Source: Xylophilus sp. GW821-FHT01B05
Lineage (GTDB): Bacteria > Pseudomonadota > Gammaproteobacteria > Burkholderiales > Burkholderiaceae_C
Length of the DNA: 64,000 bases
Assembly (NCBI GenBank): GCA_038961845.1
Contig: CP152408.1
Span: 3,410,001-3,474,000, forward strand
Reading direction: 5' to 3'
The notes under the pieces are model-generated. The model searched no databases. It had not been told where the DNA came from and worked only from the letters and a program-made list of their open reading frames with translations. Below, in pieces: positions 10,663 to 20,473 of the stretch (position 1 is its first letter; each line of letters starts with the position of its first letter). The translations under genes and the position numbers were made by a program.

Positions 10663-11229
10663 TTGGCCACCGAACGCGAACTCTCCGACTTCCTGAAAAG
10701 CGTCGAAACGCGCGCCTTCAAGCGCTCGGTGTATCACGTACGCAACGAAGAGGCGGCCCTGGACATCGTGCAGGACAGCATGCTGCGCCTGGCCGAGCAC
10801 TACGGCGACCGCCCGGCCGACGAGCTGCCGATGCTGTTCCAGCGCATCCTCTCCAACTGCACGCTGGACTGGTTTCGCCGGCAGAAAACACGTAACGCCT
10901 TGTTCTCGAACATGAGCGATTTCGAGGTGTCCAGCGAGGACGGCGACTTCAACCTGCTGGACACGCTACAGATCGACGACGGCAGCCACCGCACCGAAAG
11001 TGCGGAAGACACCACCCGGCGGGCACAGATCCTGCACCAGATCGAGGACGAGATACAACAATTGCCGCCGCGTCAACGCGAGGCTTTCCTGATGCGTTAC
11101 TGGGAGGAGATGGACGTGGCGGAGACTGCCGCGGCCATGGGCTGCTCGGAAGGCAGCGTCAAGACCCACTGCTCACGTGCGGTCCAGGCCCTAGGCAAGG
11201 CGCTGAAGGCGAAGGGAATCCAGGTATGA
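10663..11229 (+). CDS. RNA polymerase sigma factor, ECF-like (sigma-70 family)
   Basis: A 188-aa protein with sigma region 2 (about 10-85; ALDIVQDSMLRLAEHY and TLDWFRRQK) and region 4 (about 130-180; LPPRQREAFLMRYWEEMDVA with helix-turn-helix GCSEGSVKTHCSRAVQAL). The start is a TTG at 10663 giving MATERELSDFLKSVE, the conserved beginning in this family. Its ATGA stop overlaps the next gene. The downstream DUF3619 membrane protein may act as an anti-sigma factor by position; this is inference. Confidence 0.88.
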   Translation: MATERELSDFLKSVETRAFKRSVYHVRNEEAALDIVQDSMLRLAEHYGDRPADELPMLFQRILSNCTLDWFRRQKTRNALFSNMSDFEVSSEDGDFNLLDTLQIDDGSHRTESAEDTTRRAQILHQIEDEIQQLPPRQREAFLMRYWEEMDVAETAAAMGCSEGSVKTHCSRAVQALGKALKAKGIQV

Positions 11230-11669
11230 ACAAGTCGCAAACACTCACCGCTGCCCATATACAGGACGAATTTGGCGAGCGCATCGTCGCGCGCCTGTCG
11301 GAGGGTACCCGGCAGTTGCCGCACGACCTGTCCGAGCGGCTGCGCATGGCGCGCCTGCAGGCCCTGGCGCGCCGCAAGGTCGTGAACGTGCGTGCACGCA
11401 CGGCCTCGGCCATCTTCGGGCAGGGCAATACCGCTACCGCCACGTTTGGCTCTGGCAAACTGGGCTTCTGGGGGCGCTTGGCCTCGGCCGTGCCGCTGGT
11501 GGCGCTGGTCGGCGGCCTGGTGCTGATCCATTCGGTGCAAAGCGACAACCGCGTGAGCGAGCTGGCCGAGGTGGACTCCGCCCTGCTCTCTGACGACCTG
11601 CCGCCTGCGGCCTACACCGACTCCGGCTTTGTTGAATTCCTCAAGAACAGTGCCAGCGAGCAACACTGA
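11226..11669 (+). CDS. DUF3619 family membrane protein
   Basis: A 147-aa protein with a soluble N-terminal half containing a basic helix (DLSERLRMARLQALARRK), one transmembrane segment (about 82-100; LASAVPLVALVGGLVLI), and a short acidic C-terminal part. The ATG overlaps the stop of the sigma-factor gene by four bases, so the two are translated together. The arrangement, with cytoplasmic domain, one membrane helix and periplasmic tail beside an ECF-like sigma factor, resembles anti-sigma factors. Its function has not been shown as far as I know. Confidence 0.8.
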   Translation: MNKSQTLTAAHIQDEFGERIVARLSEGTRQLPHDLSERLRMARLQALARRKVVNVRARTASAIFGQGNTATATFGSGKLGFWGRLASAVPLVALVGGLVLIHSVQSDNRVSELAEVDSALLSDDLPPAAYTDSGFVEFLKNSASEQH

Positions 11670-11679
11670 ACCCCTACGC

Positions 11680-12363
11680 ATGATCAGCGCGCCCCACAAC
11701 CTGTCCGCCATGATCGCCGCCCTGCTGGCGGCCATGTGGGCGGTTTCGGCCGCCGCGCAACCCGGTACACCACCGCCCGCCAACCCGGTCGGTGGCATCC
11801 ACCTATCAGGCAAGACCGCCGCAGCCAACCGCACACCGTCGAGGGCGGAGTTCTCCAGCCTCACCCACGGCCAGCGCCAGGCCCTGGCCCCGTTGGCGCC
11901 GCACTGGGGCGGCATGAGCGACACGCAGCGGCGCAAATGGATAGCCATTTCGCAAAACTTCGAATCCCTGTCGGAACCGGAGCAGATCCGCCTGCATGTG
12001 CGTATGAGCGAATGGGCAGCCCTGAGCAATCAACAGCGCGCCCAGGCCCGGCTCAACTTTGCCGAAACCAGCAAGCTCGCCCCTGACCAGAAAAAAGAGC
12101 GCTGGGAGGCCTACCAGGCACTGAGCGAGGAAGAACGTAAGAAGCTCGCCTCGGGCGGCGGCGCGCCACGCCCTGCAGGCGCTGCCGCAGCCATGCGCCC
12201 CAACCCGTCGCCGCGCCTGACCCACCTGCCTACGCCGCCCGCCGACAGCAAGCAGCCGCCCCCGCGGATCGGCGTATCGCCGACCCAGGTAGATCACAAT
12301 ACGCTCCTTCCGCAGCACCCTGCGGCGCAGCCAGCCCCGGCAGCGCCGGCTGCGGCACCTTGA
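11680..12363 (+). CDS. DUF3106 family secreted protein
   Basis: A 227-aa protein with a signal peptide (about 1-28, cut near VSAAAQPG). It contains short repeated segments of the form L-x-x-x-Q-R-x-A/K-x (SLTHGQRQALAPLAPHW, MSDTQRRKWIAIS, ALSNQQRAQARLNF), typical of DUF3106, and a Pro/Ala-rich low-complexity C-terminus. Likely periplasmic. It follows the DUF3619 gene by ten bases and is probably in the same operon. The frame opens earlier at a TTG inside the DUF3619 gene, but the signal peptide fixes ATG 11680. Confidence 0.78.
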   Translation: MISAPHNLSAMIAALLAAMWAVSAAAQPGTPPPANPVGGIHLSGKTAAANRTPSRAEFSSLTHGQRQALAPLAPHWGGMSDTQRRKWIAISQNFESLSEPEQIRLHVRMSEWAALSNQQRAQARLNFAETSKLAPDQKKERWEAYQALSEEERKKLASGGGAPRPAGAAAAMRPNPSPRLTHLPTPPADSKQPPPRIGVSPTQVDHNTLLPQHPAAQPAPAAPAAAP

Positions 12364-12379
12364 GCGTCTTCACTGATCG

Positions 12380-12934
12380 ATGAACCCTGAATTTGGGCAA
12401 AAAAGCCCTCTAGCCCAGGCCACGCCTGGGCTTTCAGCTACAAACCTGATAGCACCCTCGCTGCCGCGCCGCCTGGCCTGCTGGCTGTACGAGGGCATGC
12501 TGATGTTCGGCGTGGTGTTCATCGCCGGCTACCTGTTCGGCACCCTGAGCCAGACCCGCAATGCCATGGACAACCGCCATGCGTTGCAGGCCTTTCTCTT
12601 CGTGGTGTTTGGCATCTACTTCGTCTGGTTCTGGTCCAAGGGCCAGACGCTGGCCATGAAGACCTGGCATATCCGGCTGGTCGATGCCCAGGGTCGCCAG
12701 GTGACGCAGGCGCGGGCGCTGGGGCGTTATGTGTTGAGCTGGCTGTGGTTTCTGCCACCGCTGGTGGGTGCTGCCCTGGTGCATTTGAGCGCGCTCGAAA
12801 CCGTGATCATCCTGCCGGCTTGGGTCGCGATCTGGGCCCTGCTGAGCCGCTTTCACCCACAGCGGCAGTTCTTGCACGACGCGCTGGCCGGCACCCGGCT
12901 GGTAAGCCACCACGCCCCTCCGAAGAAACGCTGA
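12380..12934 (+). CDS. RDD family membrane protein
   Basis: A 184-aa inner-membrane protein with the RDD signature (LPRRLACWLYEGML) and about three or four hydrophobic segments (GVVFIAGYLFG, AFLFVVFGIYFVWFW, LVGAALVHL, ILPAWVAIWALL). Role unknown; some RDD proteins are Na+/H+ antiporters. Residues 6-25 are encoded by an interspersed repeat (copy B), so this N-terminal extension is probably a lineage-specific addition. Last gene of the sigma-factor cluster. Confidence 0.82.
   Translation: MNPEFGQKSPLAQATPGLSATNLIAPSLPRRLACWLYEGMLMFGVVFIAGYLFGTLSQTRNAMDNRHALQAFLFVVFGIYFVWFWSKGQTLAMKTWHIRLVDAQGRQVTQARALGRYVLSWLWFLPPLVGAALVHLSALETVIILPAWVAIWALLSRFHPQRQFLHDALAGTRLVSHHAPPKKR
12396..12456 (-). repeat. 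Interspersed palindromic repeat, copy B (inside the RDD gene)
   Basis: On the minus strand it reads GGTGCTATCAGGTTTGTAGC, then AAGCCCAGGC..GCCTGGGCTAGAG, then a T-run, matching copies A and D. It overlaps the first 25 codons of the RDD gene and is translated through. Confidence 0.65.
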
Positions 12935-12936
12935 CC

Positions 12937-13533
12937 ATGGCCAACCCTGCTTTTTCCCTTTGCGTTTACTGCGGCTCGCGCCCCGGAAACGAGGCGATCT
13001 TTGCCGACACAGCCCGTGCCGTGGGCACCTGGATCGGCGCCAATGGCGGCCAATTGGTCTATGGCGGCGGCCACAACGGGCTGATGGGCATGGTGGCCGA
13101 CGCCACGCAGGCCGCCGGCGGGCGCGTGGTGGGCGTGATCCCGCAGTCTTTGGTGGACAAGGAATTTGCCAACCGGCGCTGCGAAGAGCTTTACATCGTG
13201 CAGACCATGCACGAGCGCAAGGCCATGATGGCCGAGCGCGCCGATGCCTTCCTGGCGCTGCCGGGCGGGATTGGCACGTTCGAGGAGTTGTTTGAGGTGT
13301 GGACCTGGCGCCAGTTGGGCTACCACGCCAAGCCGATCGGGCTGCTGAATGCCGGTGGCTACTACGACAGCTTGCTGGGCTTCTTGCAGCAGAGCGTGGC
13401 GAGCGGCTTCATGAACGACTGGCAGATGGAGCTGCTGCAGACCGGCACCAGCACCGAAGCCCTGCTGCCGGGCCTGGTGCAGGCCGCCGCTGACCGTAGC
13501 GGCGACCGGATACCGCTGCGCAGCGTGATCTGA
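12937..13533 (+). CDS. LOG family / TIGR00730 phosphoribohydrolase
   Basis: A 198-aa cytosolic protein of the LOG family, which hydrolyses nucleoside 5'-monophosphates (cytokinin riboside type) to base and ribose 5-phosphate. The nucleotide-binding and catalytic motifs are visible: VYCGSRPG, the VYGGGHNGLMG loop, and PGGIGTFEELFEVWTW. ATG 12937 lies two bases after the stop of the RDD gene. The bacterial physiological substrate is uncertain; such proteins are often misnamed lysine decarboxylases. Confidence 0.88.
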   Translation: MANPAFSLCVYCGSRPGNEAIFADTARAVGTWIGANGGQLVYGGGHNGLMGMVADATQAAGGRVVGVIPQSLVDKEFANRRCEELYIVQTMHERKAMMAERADAFLALPGGIGTFEELFEVWTWRQLGYHAKPIGLLNAGGYYDSLLGFLQQSVASGFMNDWQMELLQTGTSTEALLPGLVQAAADRSGDRIPLRSVI

Positions 13534-13555
13534 AGAGATTGGTGAGCTTGGCGGT

Positions 13556-13918
<363 letters not shown>

Positions 13919-15601
13919 CTAAGCGAATTTGCTGGTGATAGGGTAACGCCAGTCCTTGCCGAAGCTGCGGTGCGTAACGCGAATACCCACCGGCGCCTGG
14001 CGCCGCTTGTATTCGTTGATCTTGATCAGGCGCGTGACCCGCTCGACGTCGGCGCGCGCAAAGCCGGCGGCAATGATCTGCTCGGCCGACTGGTCGTTCT
14101 CCATGTAGCGCTCAAGGATGGCGTCGAGCACTGGGTAGGCGGGCAGTGAATCCTCATCCTTCTGGTCGGGCCGCAACTCGGCGCTGGGCGGGCGGGTGAT
14201 GATGCGATCAGGGATGGGCTCGCTGCCGGTGCCGTAGGGGTCATTCGCATTGCGCCAGCGCGCCAACGCAAACACCGTGGTCTTGGCCACGTCCTTGATG
14301 ACGGCGAAGCCGCCGGCCATGTCGCCGTAGAGCGTGCAGTAGCCGGTGGCCATCTCGCTCTTGTTGCCGGTGGTGAGCACGATGCTGCCGAACTTGTTGG
14401 ACAGCGCCATCAGCAGCGTGCCGCGGATGCGGGCCTGGATGTTTTCCTCGGTGGCGTCTTCTGCGCGGCCGGCGAACTCGGGCGCGAGCGCGGCCTTGAA
14501 GGCCTCGAACTGCGGCACGATGGAGATCTCGTCATAGCGCACGCCCAGGCGCGCCGCCATGTCGCGGGCGTCGATCCAGCTGATGTCCGCGGTATAGGGC
14601 GAGGGCATCATCACCGCGCGCACGCGGTCCTTGCCCAGGGCATCGACCGCTATCGCCAGCACCAGGGCCGAATCAATGCCGCCCGACAGCCCCAGCAGCA
14701 CACCCGGGAAACCGTTCTTGCCGATGTAGTCGCGCACGCCCAGCACCAGGGCGTCCCACAGGTCGGCCTCGTGGCTGCGCTCGGGTGCGATGGCGGCTGC
14801 ACTAGCTACTATTTCAATAGCGCCATGCCGGCGCTGTACTTGGACTTCAACCGCTTTTTCTTTGAAACTCTCAGCACGCACGGCCAGCGTGCCATCAGCC
14901 TGCACGGCGAAAGAGCCGCCGTCGAACACGACCTCGTCCTGGCCACCGACCAGGTGCCCGTAGACCAGCGGCAGGCCGACGTCGCGCGCGCGCTCGGCCA
15001 TGCGGGTGATGCGCTCGCCCGACTTGCCGACGTGGAAGGGCGAAGCATTGGGCACCACCAGCAGCTCGGCACCGGCTGCCTTGGCCAAGCGCGCTGGCGT
15101 TTCGAACCAGGCGTCTTCGCAGATCAGCAGGCCGACCCGCACTCGCTCGCCGGGCGCGCCGGCCTCGAACACGCAAACGCCCTGCCCTGGCGTGAAGTAG
15201 CGGCGCTCATCAAAGACCTGGTAGTTGGGCAGTTCGCGCTTGGCGTAGCTGGCGATGACCTCGCCCTCGCGCAGCACGCTGGCGGTGTTGTGGCGCGACT
15301 GCACCGCTACCGAGCGGCTGCGTGTATCGCCGCCGGTGGGATGGCCGACGATGATGGCCATGTCCTTCAACCCCGCGGTCTCGCGGGCCACCGTTTTCAC
15401 GGCATCATCGCAAGCATCAATGAAGGCAGGCCGCAGGAACAAGTCCTCGGCCGCATAGCCGCAGATCGACAGCTCGGGCGTCAGCAACAGGCGGGCGCCG
15501 GTGGCGTAGGCTGCATGCGCCGCGTCGACGATCTTGCGTGCATTGCCGGCCATGTCGCCGACCACGAAATTGAGCTGCGCGACACTGATGGTGAAAGACA
15601 T
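13919..15601 (-). CDS. nadE: Glutamine-dependent NAD+ synthetase
   Basis: A 560-aa two-domain enzyme that amidates deamido-NAD using glutamine-derived ammonia. The N-terminal carbon-nitrogen hydrolase domain (about 1-250) carries the Glu-Lys-Cys triad, seen as LLTPELSICGY, KRELPNYQVFDE and LLICEDAWFE. The C-terminal ATP-dependent ligase has GLSGGIDSALVLAIAVDALG. The linker between them (about residues 251-267) is encoded by a degenerate interspersed repeat (copy C). The start codon overlaps the divergent FemAB-like gene. glnB follows directly. Confidence 0.95.
   Translation of the reverse strand: MSFTISVAQLNFVVGDMAGNARKIVDAAHAAYATGARLLLTPELSICGYAAEDLFLRPAFIDACDDAVKTVARETAGLKDMAIIVGHPTGGDTRSRSVAVQSRHNTASVLREGEVIASYAKRELPNYQVFDERRYFTPGQGVCVFEAGAPGERVRVGLLICEDAWFETPARLAKAAGAELLVVPNASPFHVGKSGERITRMAERARDVGLPLVYGHLVGGQDEVVFDGGSFAVQADGTLAVRAESFKEKAVEVQVQRRHGAIEIVASAAAIAPERSHEADLWDALVLGVRDYIGKNGFPGVLLGLSGGIDSALVLAIAVDALGKDRVRAVMMPSPYTADISWIDARDMAARLGVRYDEISIVPQFEAFKAALAPEFAGRAEDATEENIQARIRGTLLMALSNKFGSIVLTTGNKSEMATGYCTLYGDMAGGFAVIKDVAKTTVFALARWRNANDPYGTGSEPIPDRIITRPPSAELRPDQKDEDSLPAYPVLDAILERYMENDQSAEQIIAAGFARADVERVTRLIKINEYKRRQAPVGIRVTHRSFGKDWRYPITSKFA
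14801..14850 (+). repeat. Interspersed palindromic repeat, copy C, degenerate (inside nadE)
   Basis: ACTAGCTACTATTTCAATAG followed by GCGCC..GGCGCTGTA resembles the start and central palindrome of copies A, B and D but is more diverged. It lies in the linker-coding part of nadE, antisense to the gene. Confidence 0.4.
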
Positions 15602-16796
15602 ACAACAGGTGAAAAAAGAGCTGGACGATTATGTCATCCGGGTCATCGGCTCCCCCTCGGAGATCGACCCCGCGGCCTGGGACGCTTTGCTGGCCGCCGA
15701 ACGCCATCCCACGCCCTTCATGCGCCATGCCTACCTGCACGCGCTGGAGGCCAGCGGCAGCGCCGTACCCGCCACCGGCTGGACGCCAGCCTTCGTCACG
15801 CTGTGGCACGGCGATGCGCTGCTGGGCGCCTGCGCGCTGTACGCCAAGCCGCACTCCTATGGCGAATACGTGTTCGACTGGGCCTGGGCCAATGCCTACG
15901 CGCAGCACGGGCTGGACTACTACCCCAAGGCCGTCGTCGCCGTGCCCTTCACGCCCGTGCCCGGCGCGCGGCTGCTGGCGCGCGATGCCGATGCGCGCCG
16001 CCTGCTGGTGCAGGGACTGGTGGCGTGGTGTGAGGAGCAAGGCTTGTCGTCGCTGCACCTTTTGTTTGGGGCAGAGGAAGACATCGACGCCTGCCGTGCT
16101 GCGGGCCTGATGCTGCGCCATACGGTCCAATTCCATTGGACCAATGTTGAATACAAAAGCTTCGACGACTTCCTCGCCAGCCTTGCGCAAGAAAAGCGCA
16201 AGAAGATCCGCCAGGAACGGCGCAAGGTGGCCGAGGCCGGTGTCAGCTTTCGCTGGGCGCGCGGCCGGGACATCACGTCGGCCGACTGGGATTTCTTCTA
16301 CCGCTGCTACGAGCGCACCTATCTCGAGCACGGCAATGCGCCCTACCTGAGCCGCGACTTCTTTCGCCGCATGGAGGCGGACATGCCCGAGCACTGGCTA
16401 CAGTTTATCGCCGAGCGCGCGGGCCAGCCCATTGCTAGTAGTTTGATAGCTATAAGCCCAAGCGGTACCTGGGCTGAAGGCATATTTCATTCAAAAAACG
16501 TAGCCTACGGCCGCTACTGGGGCGCACTGGAACGGGTGGATTGCCTGCACTTCGAGGCCTGCTATTACCAGCCGCTGGCCTGGTGCATAGACCACGGCTT
16601 TGACCGCTTCGAGGGCGGCGCGCAGGGCGAGCACAAGATGGCGCGGGCACTGCTGCCGGTAGCCACTACCAGCGCGCACTGGCTGGCGCGGCCCGACTTC
16701 GCCGATGCGGTGGAGCGCTTTCTGGAGCGCGAGGGCGAAGGCGTGGCGCGCTACCTGGAAGACCTGGAGACGCGCTCGCCGTTCCGGCAGGCCTAG
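15588..16796 (+). CDS. FemAB-like acyltransferase (PF04339, GNAT superfamily)
   Basis: A protein of about 402 aa of the family once called DUF482, related to FemAB/GNAT peptidyl transferases. Family marks are the N-terminal [37 protein letters not shown], and the C-terminal YGRYWGALE and [15 protein letters not shown] segments. Its substrate is unknown; the family is predicted to act on envelope peptides. The start is uncertain: ATG 15588 would overlap the nadE start by 14 bases, and GTG 15609 is an alternative. Residues encoded by 16433-16497 (a surface-loop position) come from repeat copy D. Its stop overlaps the convergent chemoreceptor stop by four bases. Confidence 0.8.
   Translation: MVKDIQQVKKELDDYVIRVIGSPSEIDPAAWDALLAAERHPTPFMRHAYLHALEASGSAVPATGWTPAFVTLWHGDALLGACALYAKPHSYGEYVFDWAWANAYAQHGLDYYPKAVVAVPFTPVPGARLLARDADARRLLVQGLVAWCEEQGLSSLHLLFGAEEDIDACRAAGLMLRHTVQFHWTNVEYKSFDDFLASLAQEKRKKIRQERRKVAEAGVSFRWARGRDITSADWDFFYRCYERTYLEHGNAPYLSRDFFRRMEADMPEHWLQFIAERAGQPIASSLIAISPSGTWAEGIFHSKNVAYGRYWGALERVDCLHFEACYYQPLAWCIDHGFDRFEGGAQGEHKMARALLPVATTSAHWLARPDFADAVERFLEREGEGVARYLEDLETRSPFRQA
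16433..16497 (+). repeat. Interspersed palindromic repeat, copy D (inside the FemAB-like gene)
   Basis: TGCTAGTAGTTTGATAGCTA, then AAGCCCAAGC..CCTGGGCTGAAG, then an A/T-rich end. It matches copies A and B closely and is translated in frame as part of the acyltransferase. Confidence 0.65.
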
Positions 16797-18604
16797 AAGG
16801 TTTCCCAGTCGTCGTCCGCACCCGCTGCAACGGCGGTTGCGGCAGCGGGCGGTTTGGCCGCAGGTGCTGCGGGCTTGGCCGCAGGTGCCGGGGCCGGGCT
16901 TTCGCTTGCGCTGGCACGCGGGGCAGGCAGCGTGGCCGAGGCCGGTGCGGCCGGCGCCTTGGCCACCACCTTCGGTGCTGGCGCAGCACGGGAGACTGCC
17001 GGCGCTGGCTGGGGCACTGCGCGTGCTGGCGGGGCCATGGCCACACTGCCACGCGCCAGTTGAAACACCGCCACGGCACGCACCAGCTCCTCGGCCTGCC
17101 CGCGCAGGCTGGCGGCCGCTGCAGCGCTTTCTTCCACCAGCGCAGCGTTTTGCTGCGTGGCCTGGTCCATCTGCGTGACGGCTTCACTCACCTGGCCGAC
17201 ACCGGCGCTTTGCTCGGCGCTGGCTGCGCTGATCTCACCCATGATGTCGGTGACGCGCCGGATGGCGGTGACGACTTCGGTCATGGTGGCGCCAGCCTTG
17301 TCGACCAAGGCCGTGCCCAGTTCCACCCGCTCTACGCTGGCGCTGATCAGGCCCTTGATCTCTTTGGCGGCATCAGCGCTGCGCTGGGCCAGGCTGCGGA
17401 CTTCGGCGGCGACGACGGCAAAGCCGCGGCCTTGTTCGCCCGCCCGTGCAGCCTCCACCGCAGCGTTGAGCGCCAGGATATTGGTCTGGAAGGCAATGCC
17501 GTCGATGGTGCCGATGATGTCGGCGATGCGGCGTGAGCTGTCGTTGATGCCCTTCATGGTGTCGACCACCTCAGACACCACTTCACCGCCCTGGATGGCG
17601 ACGGTGGAGGCGTTCAAGGCCAGTTGATTGGCCTGGCGCGCGTTGTCGGCGTTCTGGCGCACGGTCGAGCCCAGTTGCTCCATCGAGGCTGCGGTTTCTT
17701 CCAGGGCCGAAGCCTGCTGCTCGGTGCGGGCCGACAGGTCGTTGTTGCCTTGGGCGATCTGGGCGCTGGCGGTGGCCACGCTCTCCGCATTGGCGCGCAC
17801 GCCACCCACCACCTTGGCCAGGCTGTCACGCATGTGGGCCAGGGCCTGCAGCAATTGGCTGACCTCGTCCTTGCCGCGCACATCAACGTCTACCGCCAGG
17901 TTGCCGGCGGCGATCTGCGCCGATGCGTCCATGGCCTTGCGCAGCGGCCGCGTGACCAGCCGGGTCATCCAGACCGACACAAAAATGCCAATGACGATGG
18001 CGGCCAACACGAAGCCCACCACGCCCAGGCGCACCGTGTCGTAGGCCTCCTCGGCATAGCTGCGGGAGCCGGCCGCGCCCTGGCTGTTGATCTGCGTGAG
18101 CCGGGCCATGGACTGCACGAAGGCCTCGAAGACCGTGCGCGTATCGCCGGCAAAGCGCCGCACCGCCTCGTCTACGCCCTCTTCGCCGCCGGCGCGGGCC
18201 AGTTGCACCACTTCGTCCAGCGACTTCAGGTAGGCATCGCGCCGTTGCAGGTATTCGCGGTAGGCGGTCTCTTCCTCGCCGGGCGTCACCAAGGGCTGGT
18301 AGATTGCCTCTGAATCCGCCAGCGCCTTGCGCTGGCCAGCCACTTCAGCCGCCAGGGCATTGCTCTGGTCCTGCGTGCGCGACATGACCAGCGTGCCTTC
18401 AGCCAAGCGCAGGCGGTTGGCATTGACACGCATGTTGCCCAGGGCCTCTACGCTCGGCAGCCAGTTGCCGGCGATCTCCACCACATTGCCATTGATCCGG
18501 GCCAAGGACGCCAGCGCAACCCCACCCAAACCCAGCACCAGCAGCACCATCAGGCCGAAAGCCACCGCCAGCTTCGACCCCATCTTCCAATCGGAAATTT
18601 TCAT
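16793..18604 (-). CDS. Methyl-accepting chemotaxis protein with CheR/CheB tether
   Basis: A 603-aa transmembrane chemoreceptor. In order: a membrane helix (about 12-32), a periplasmic four-helix-bundle sensor (about 33-185), a second membrane helix (about 190-212), HAMP (about 213-265), and the signalling domain with the hairpin tip [20 protein letters not shown]. An Ala/Pro-rich linker of about 80 residues ends in DDDWETF, which matches the C-terminal NWETF-type pentapeptide that docks CheR and CheB. The start is ATG 18604. The ligand is unknown. No che genes are nearby. Confidence 0.93.
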   Translation of the reverse strand: MKISDWKMGSKLAVAFGLMVLLVLGLGGVALASLARINGNVVEIAGNWLPSVEALGNMRVNANRLRLAEGTLVMSRTQDQSNALAAEVAGQRKALADSEAIYQPLVTPGEEETAYREYLQRRDAYLKSLDEVVQLARAGGEEGVDEAVRRFAGDTRTVFEAFVQSMARLTQINSQGAAGSRSYAEEAYDTVRLGVVGFVLAAIVIGIFVSVWMTRLVTRPLRKAMDASAQIAAGNLAVDVDVRGKDEVSQLLQALAHMRDSLAKVVGGVRANAESVATASAQIAQGNNDLSARTEQQASALEETAASMEQLGSTVRQNADNARQANQLALNASTVAIQGGEVVSEVVDTMKGINDSSRRIADIIGTIDGIAFQTNILALNAAVEAARAGEQGRGFAVVAAEVRSLAQRSADAAKEIKGLISASVERVELGTALVDKAGATMTEVVTAIRRVTDIMGEISAASAEQSAGVGQVSEAVTQMDQATQQNAALVEESAAAAASLRGQAEELVRAVAVFQLARGSVAMAPPARAVPQPAPAVSRAAPAPKVVAKAPAAPASATLPAPRASASESPAPAPAAKPAAPAAKPPAAATAVAAGADDDWETF

Positions 18605-18680
18605 GCGCACCACGATCCGTAACAAAAAGAAGCATGGTACTGCGCCGCTCCGTGGGCCAACGAAGCGGCGCCGGCATGGC

Positions 18681-18880
18681 TCAGCTCTTGCGCGTGTTCT
18701 TGATGAAAGCCGCAATCTGCGCGGCAGCCATTTCCGGGTGCTGGTGGTGCGGGCGTGGCCGGCGCTCGCCCCGCACATGGCCACGTAGATCTGCGCAACG
18801 ATGCCGCAAAGGGCCAACCACCGATCACGACGCCCTTCGCATCGGTCAGACCCTTGGTGTCCTTCACCCGCCGGTGGCAA
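18681..18880 (-). pseudogene. Possible 3' remnant of an alpha/beta-hydrolase gene
   Basis: Between the chemoreceptor and the YciI gene there are 420 bases without an intact gene. On the minus strand the end at TGA 18681-18683 reads [19 protein letters not shown], which resembles the C-terminus of alpha/beta-hydrolases that carry the catalytic His. No matching upstream part is continuous in frame; fragments appear in other frames. The rest of the gap (18,881-19,024) is AT-richer and shows nothing else. Confidence 0.3.
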
Positions 18881-19024
18881 GGGCGTGCCGGCGCGACATT
18901 TGAGTCGGGCGGCTTTCTGATGCGGCAGTCACGGCAATATTGGACTTGGACATCAGACTGTTCCAGCCAGGAGCTTTGGCTTTATTAACGTTTAATACTC
19001 GGGCTTTTCATTCCCCCAGAAGCA

Positions 19025-19321
19025 TCAGCCCCGCGACTTCAAATGAAGCATGGGATGGTGCTCATAATGGCCCACGCCGTTCTTAATGATGGGGTCTTCT
19101 GATGTGAGCGCCGAGATATCCTGGTGATCTGCCACCTGGAAGAGCGACACACCGTAGCCGCCCGCAGGGTCCATCACGGGGCCATGGGCAACAATGAGGC
19201 CTTGATCCAGAAGCTCATTCAGATAAGCGCCATGCTGCTTCATCCACGCCTGCTCATCGGCAGACATGGTGGCCAAAAAGTCCGCACGTGGCGGGATAAA
19301 CTTGCACAGGTAATACTTCAT
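19025..19321 (-). CDS. YciI-like protein
   Basis: A 98-aa protein of the YciI / DGPF ferredoxin-like fold, starting MKYYLCKFIPPRADF with LDQGLIVAHGPVMDPAGGYG in the core. Family members are small dimers, some with hydrolase or muconolactone-isomerase-like activity. It lies 43 bases downstream of the short-chain dehydrogenase gene on the same strand and is probably co-transcribed. The pair plus the divergent AraC gene looks like a small self-contained, possibly acquired, module. Confidence 0.75.
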   Translation of the reverse strand: MKYYLCKFIPPRADFLATMSADEQAWMKQHGAYLNELLDQGLIVAHGPVMDPAGGYGVSLFQVADHQDISALTSEDPIIKNGVGHYEHHPMLHLKSRG

Positions 19322-19364
19322 GATCAGCCCTTTATTAAAATATTGAAACGTTCAACCTTCAGGA

Positions 19365-20201
19365 TCAAACCTTGGAAACTTTTCGCGGTAGCGCCTTGGC
19401 GGCTGTTTTTACGCTCTTCAGGATCGAGCCCTCAAACATTTTTGGTGCATAGCTCTGCAAAAAAAGAATCATGCCAGTCATCTTCCCCACCGGATTACTG
19501 AATTTTGGCTCTTTTGCATCCATCAGCGTGGTAATGGTGTTAACCACTGCATCGGGGGCCTCTGCTTCGTCAATGCCCTTTTGCGTGGCCGCATTTGCTT
19601 GCTCGCGATATGCATTGTAGTCAGCGATACGCCCGTTGCTTGCGGAGACGGCATGCTGGCCAAGATTGGTTTTAAACCAGACGGGCTCCACCATGCTGAC
19701 CTTGATGTTGAATTGGTCCAGCTCGAAACGCAGCGACTTAAAGTAGCCTTGAACAGCGTGTTTTGAAGCGCTGTAATACGACAGGTTCGGCGGGCCGATC
19801 AATCCCACGATGGAGCTCACCGTGATGATTTGCCCCTGCTTTTGCGCCCGGAGATGTGGCAGCAAGGCGTTTGTCACCTTCACCGTGCCCCAGAAGTTGG
19901 TCTCAAACTGCTGCCGGCCCAGATCCATCGGGGTTTCTTCCGCCAGGCCGGTGACCATGTAGCCTGCATTGTTGACCAGCACGTCCAGCTGCTTGGTGTA
20001 GCCAAACAACTCATCGGTGAACGACCTGATGGAGCTGTCGTCATCAATATCCAGGCGCAGAAGCTTGAACGGAACCTTGCCTGCGTACTTGCCCGGCTCG
20101 CGGCTGGTACCAATCACATTAAATCCTTGCTGATGGAGCTTGTTGGCAAGCAACAGGCCAAAACCAGAAGATGCACCTGTAATCAAGACAGTCTTTTTCA
20201 T
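19365..20201 (-). CDS. Short-chain dehydrogenase/reductase
   Basis: A 278-aa NAD(P)-dependent oxidoreductase of the classical SDR family. The cofactor motif is TGASSGFG (residues about 8-15), NNAG follows at about 80, and the catalytic Tyr-x3-Lys is in SYYSASKHAVQGY with the upstream Ser in TVSSIVG. The substrate cannot be told. It is transcribed away from an AraC regulator 382 bases distant, so that regulator is the likely controller. Confidence 0.88.
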   Translation of the reverse strand: MKKTVLITGASSGFGLLLANKLHQQGFNVIGTSREPGKYAGKVPFKLLRLDIDDDSSIRSFTDELFGYTKQLDVLVNNAGYMVTGLAEETPMDLGRQQFETNFWGTVKVTNALLPHLRAQKQGQIITVSSIVGLIGPPNLSYYSASKHAVQGYFKSLRFELDQFNIKVSMVEPVWFKTNLGQHAVSASNGRIADYNAYREQANAATQKGIDEAEAPDAVVNTITTLMDAKEPKFSNPVGKMTGMILFLQSYAPKMFEGSILKSVKTAAKALPRKVSKV

Positions 20202-20473
20202 TTAAACATCCTTAAAAATCAAGCCAAAAGATAGAGCCGAGCTGGACCTGTAAATTTGCAATCTTGATGCAGGCACAACTTTTAGAGTGCATTCATTCAA
20301 GAATATTCCGCAATTGGCCCTGCTATTTTTTTTCAATGCCCTGTATCGCAACTTTTCCCATTGCTCCAAAAATAAAAATGGTCGGCGATGGCATATCCAC
20401 AGAGATCCATTGCGAATCAGCGTTTCTAAAATAGAGCTCTGCGATAGGCTGTACTTTGCGCGTGGAGCGCTTT

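Noticed and set aside
12745..12936. Longer start for the LOG-family gene
   Set aside because: The upstream part overlaps the RDD gene and does not resemble the family; MANPAFSLCVYCGSRPG is the normal start.
16793..18604. Treating the chemoreceptor as the AlkN of the alk-like system
   Set aside because: It lies in the core region left of the island junction, with no shared regulatory site.
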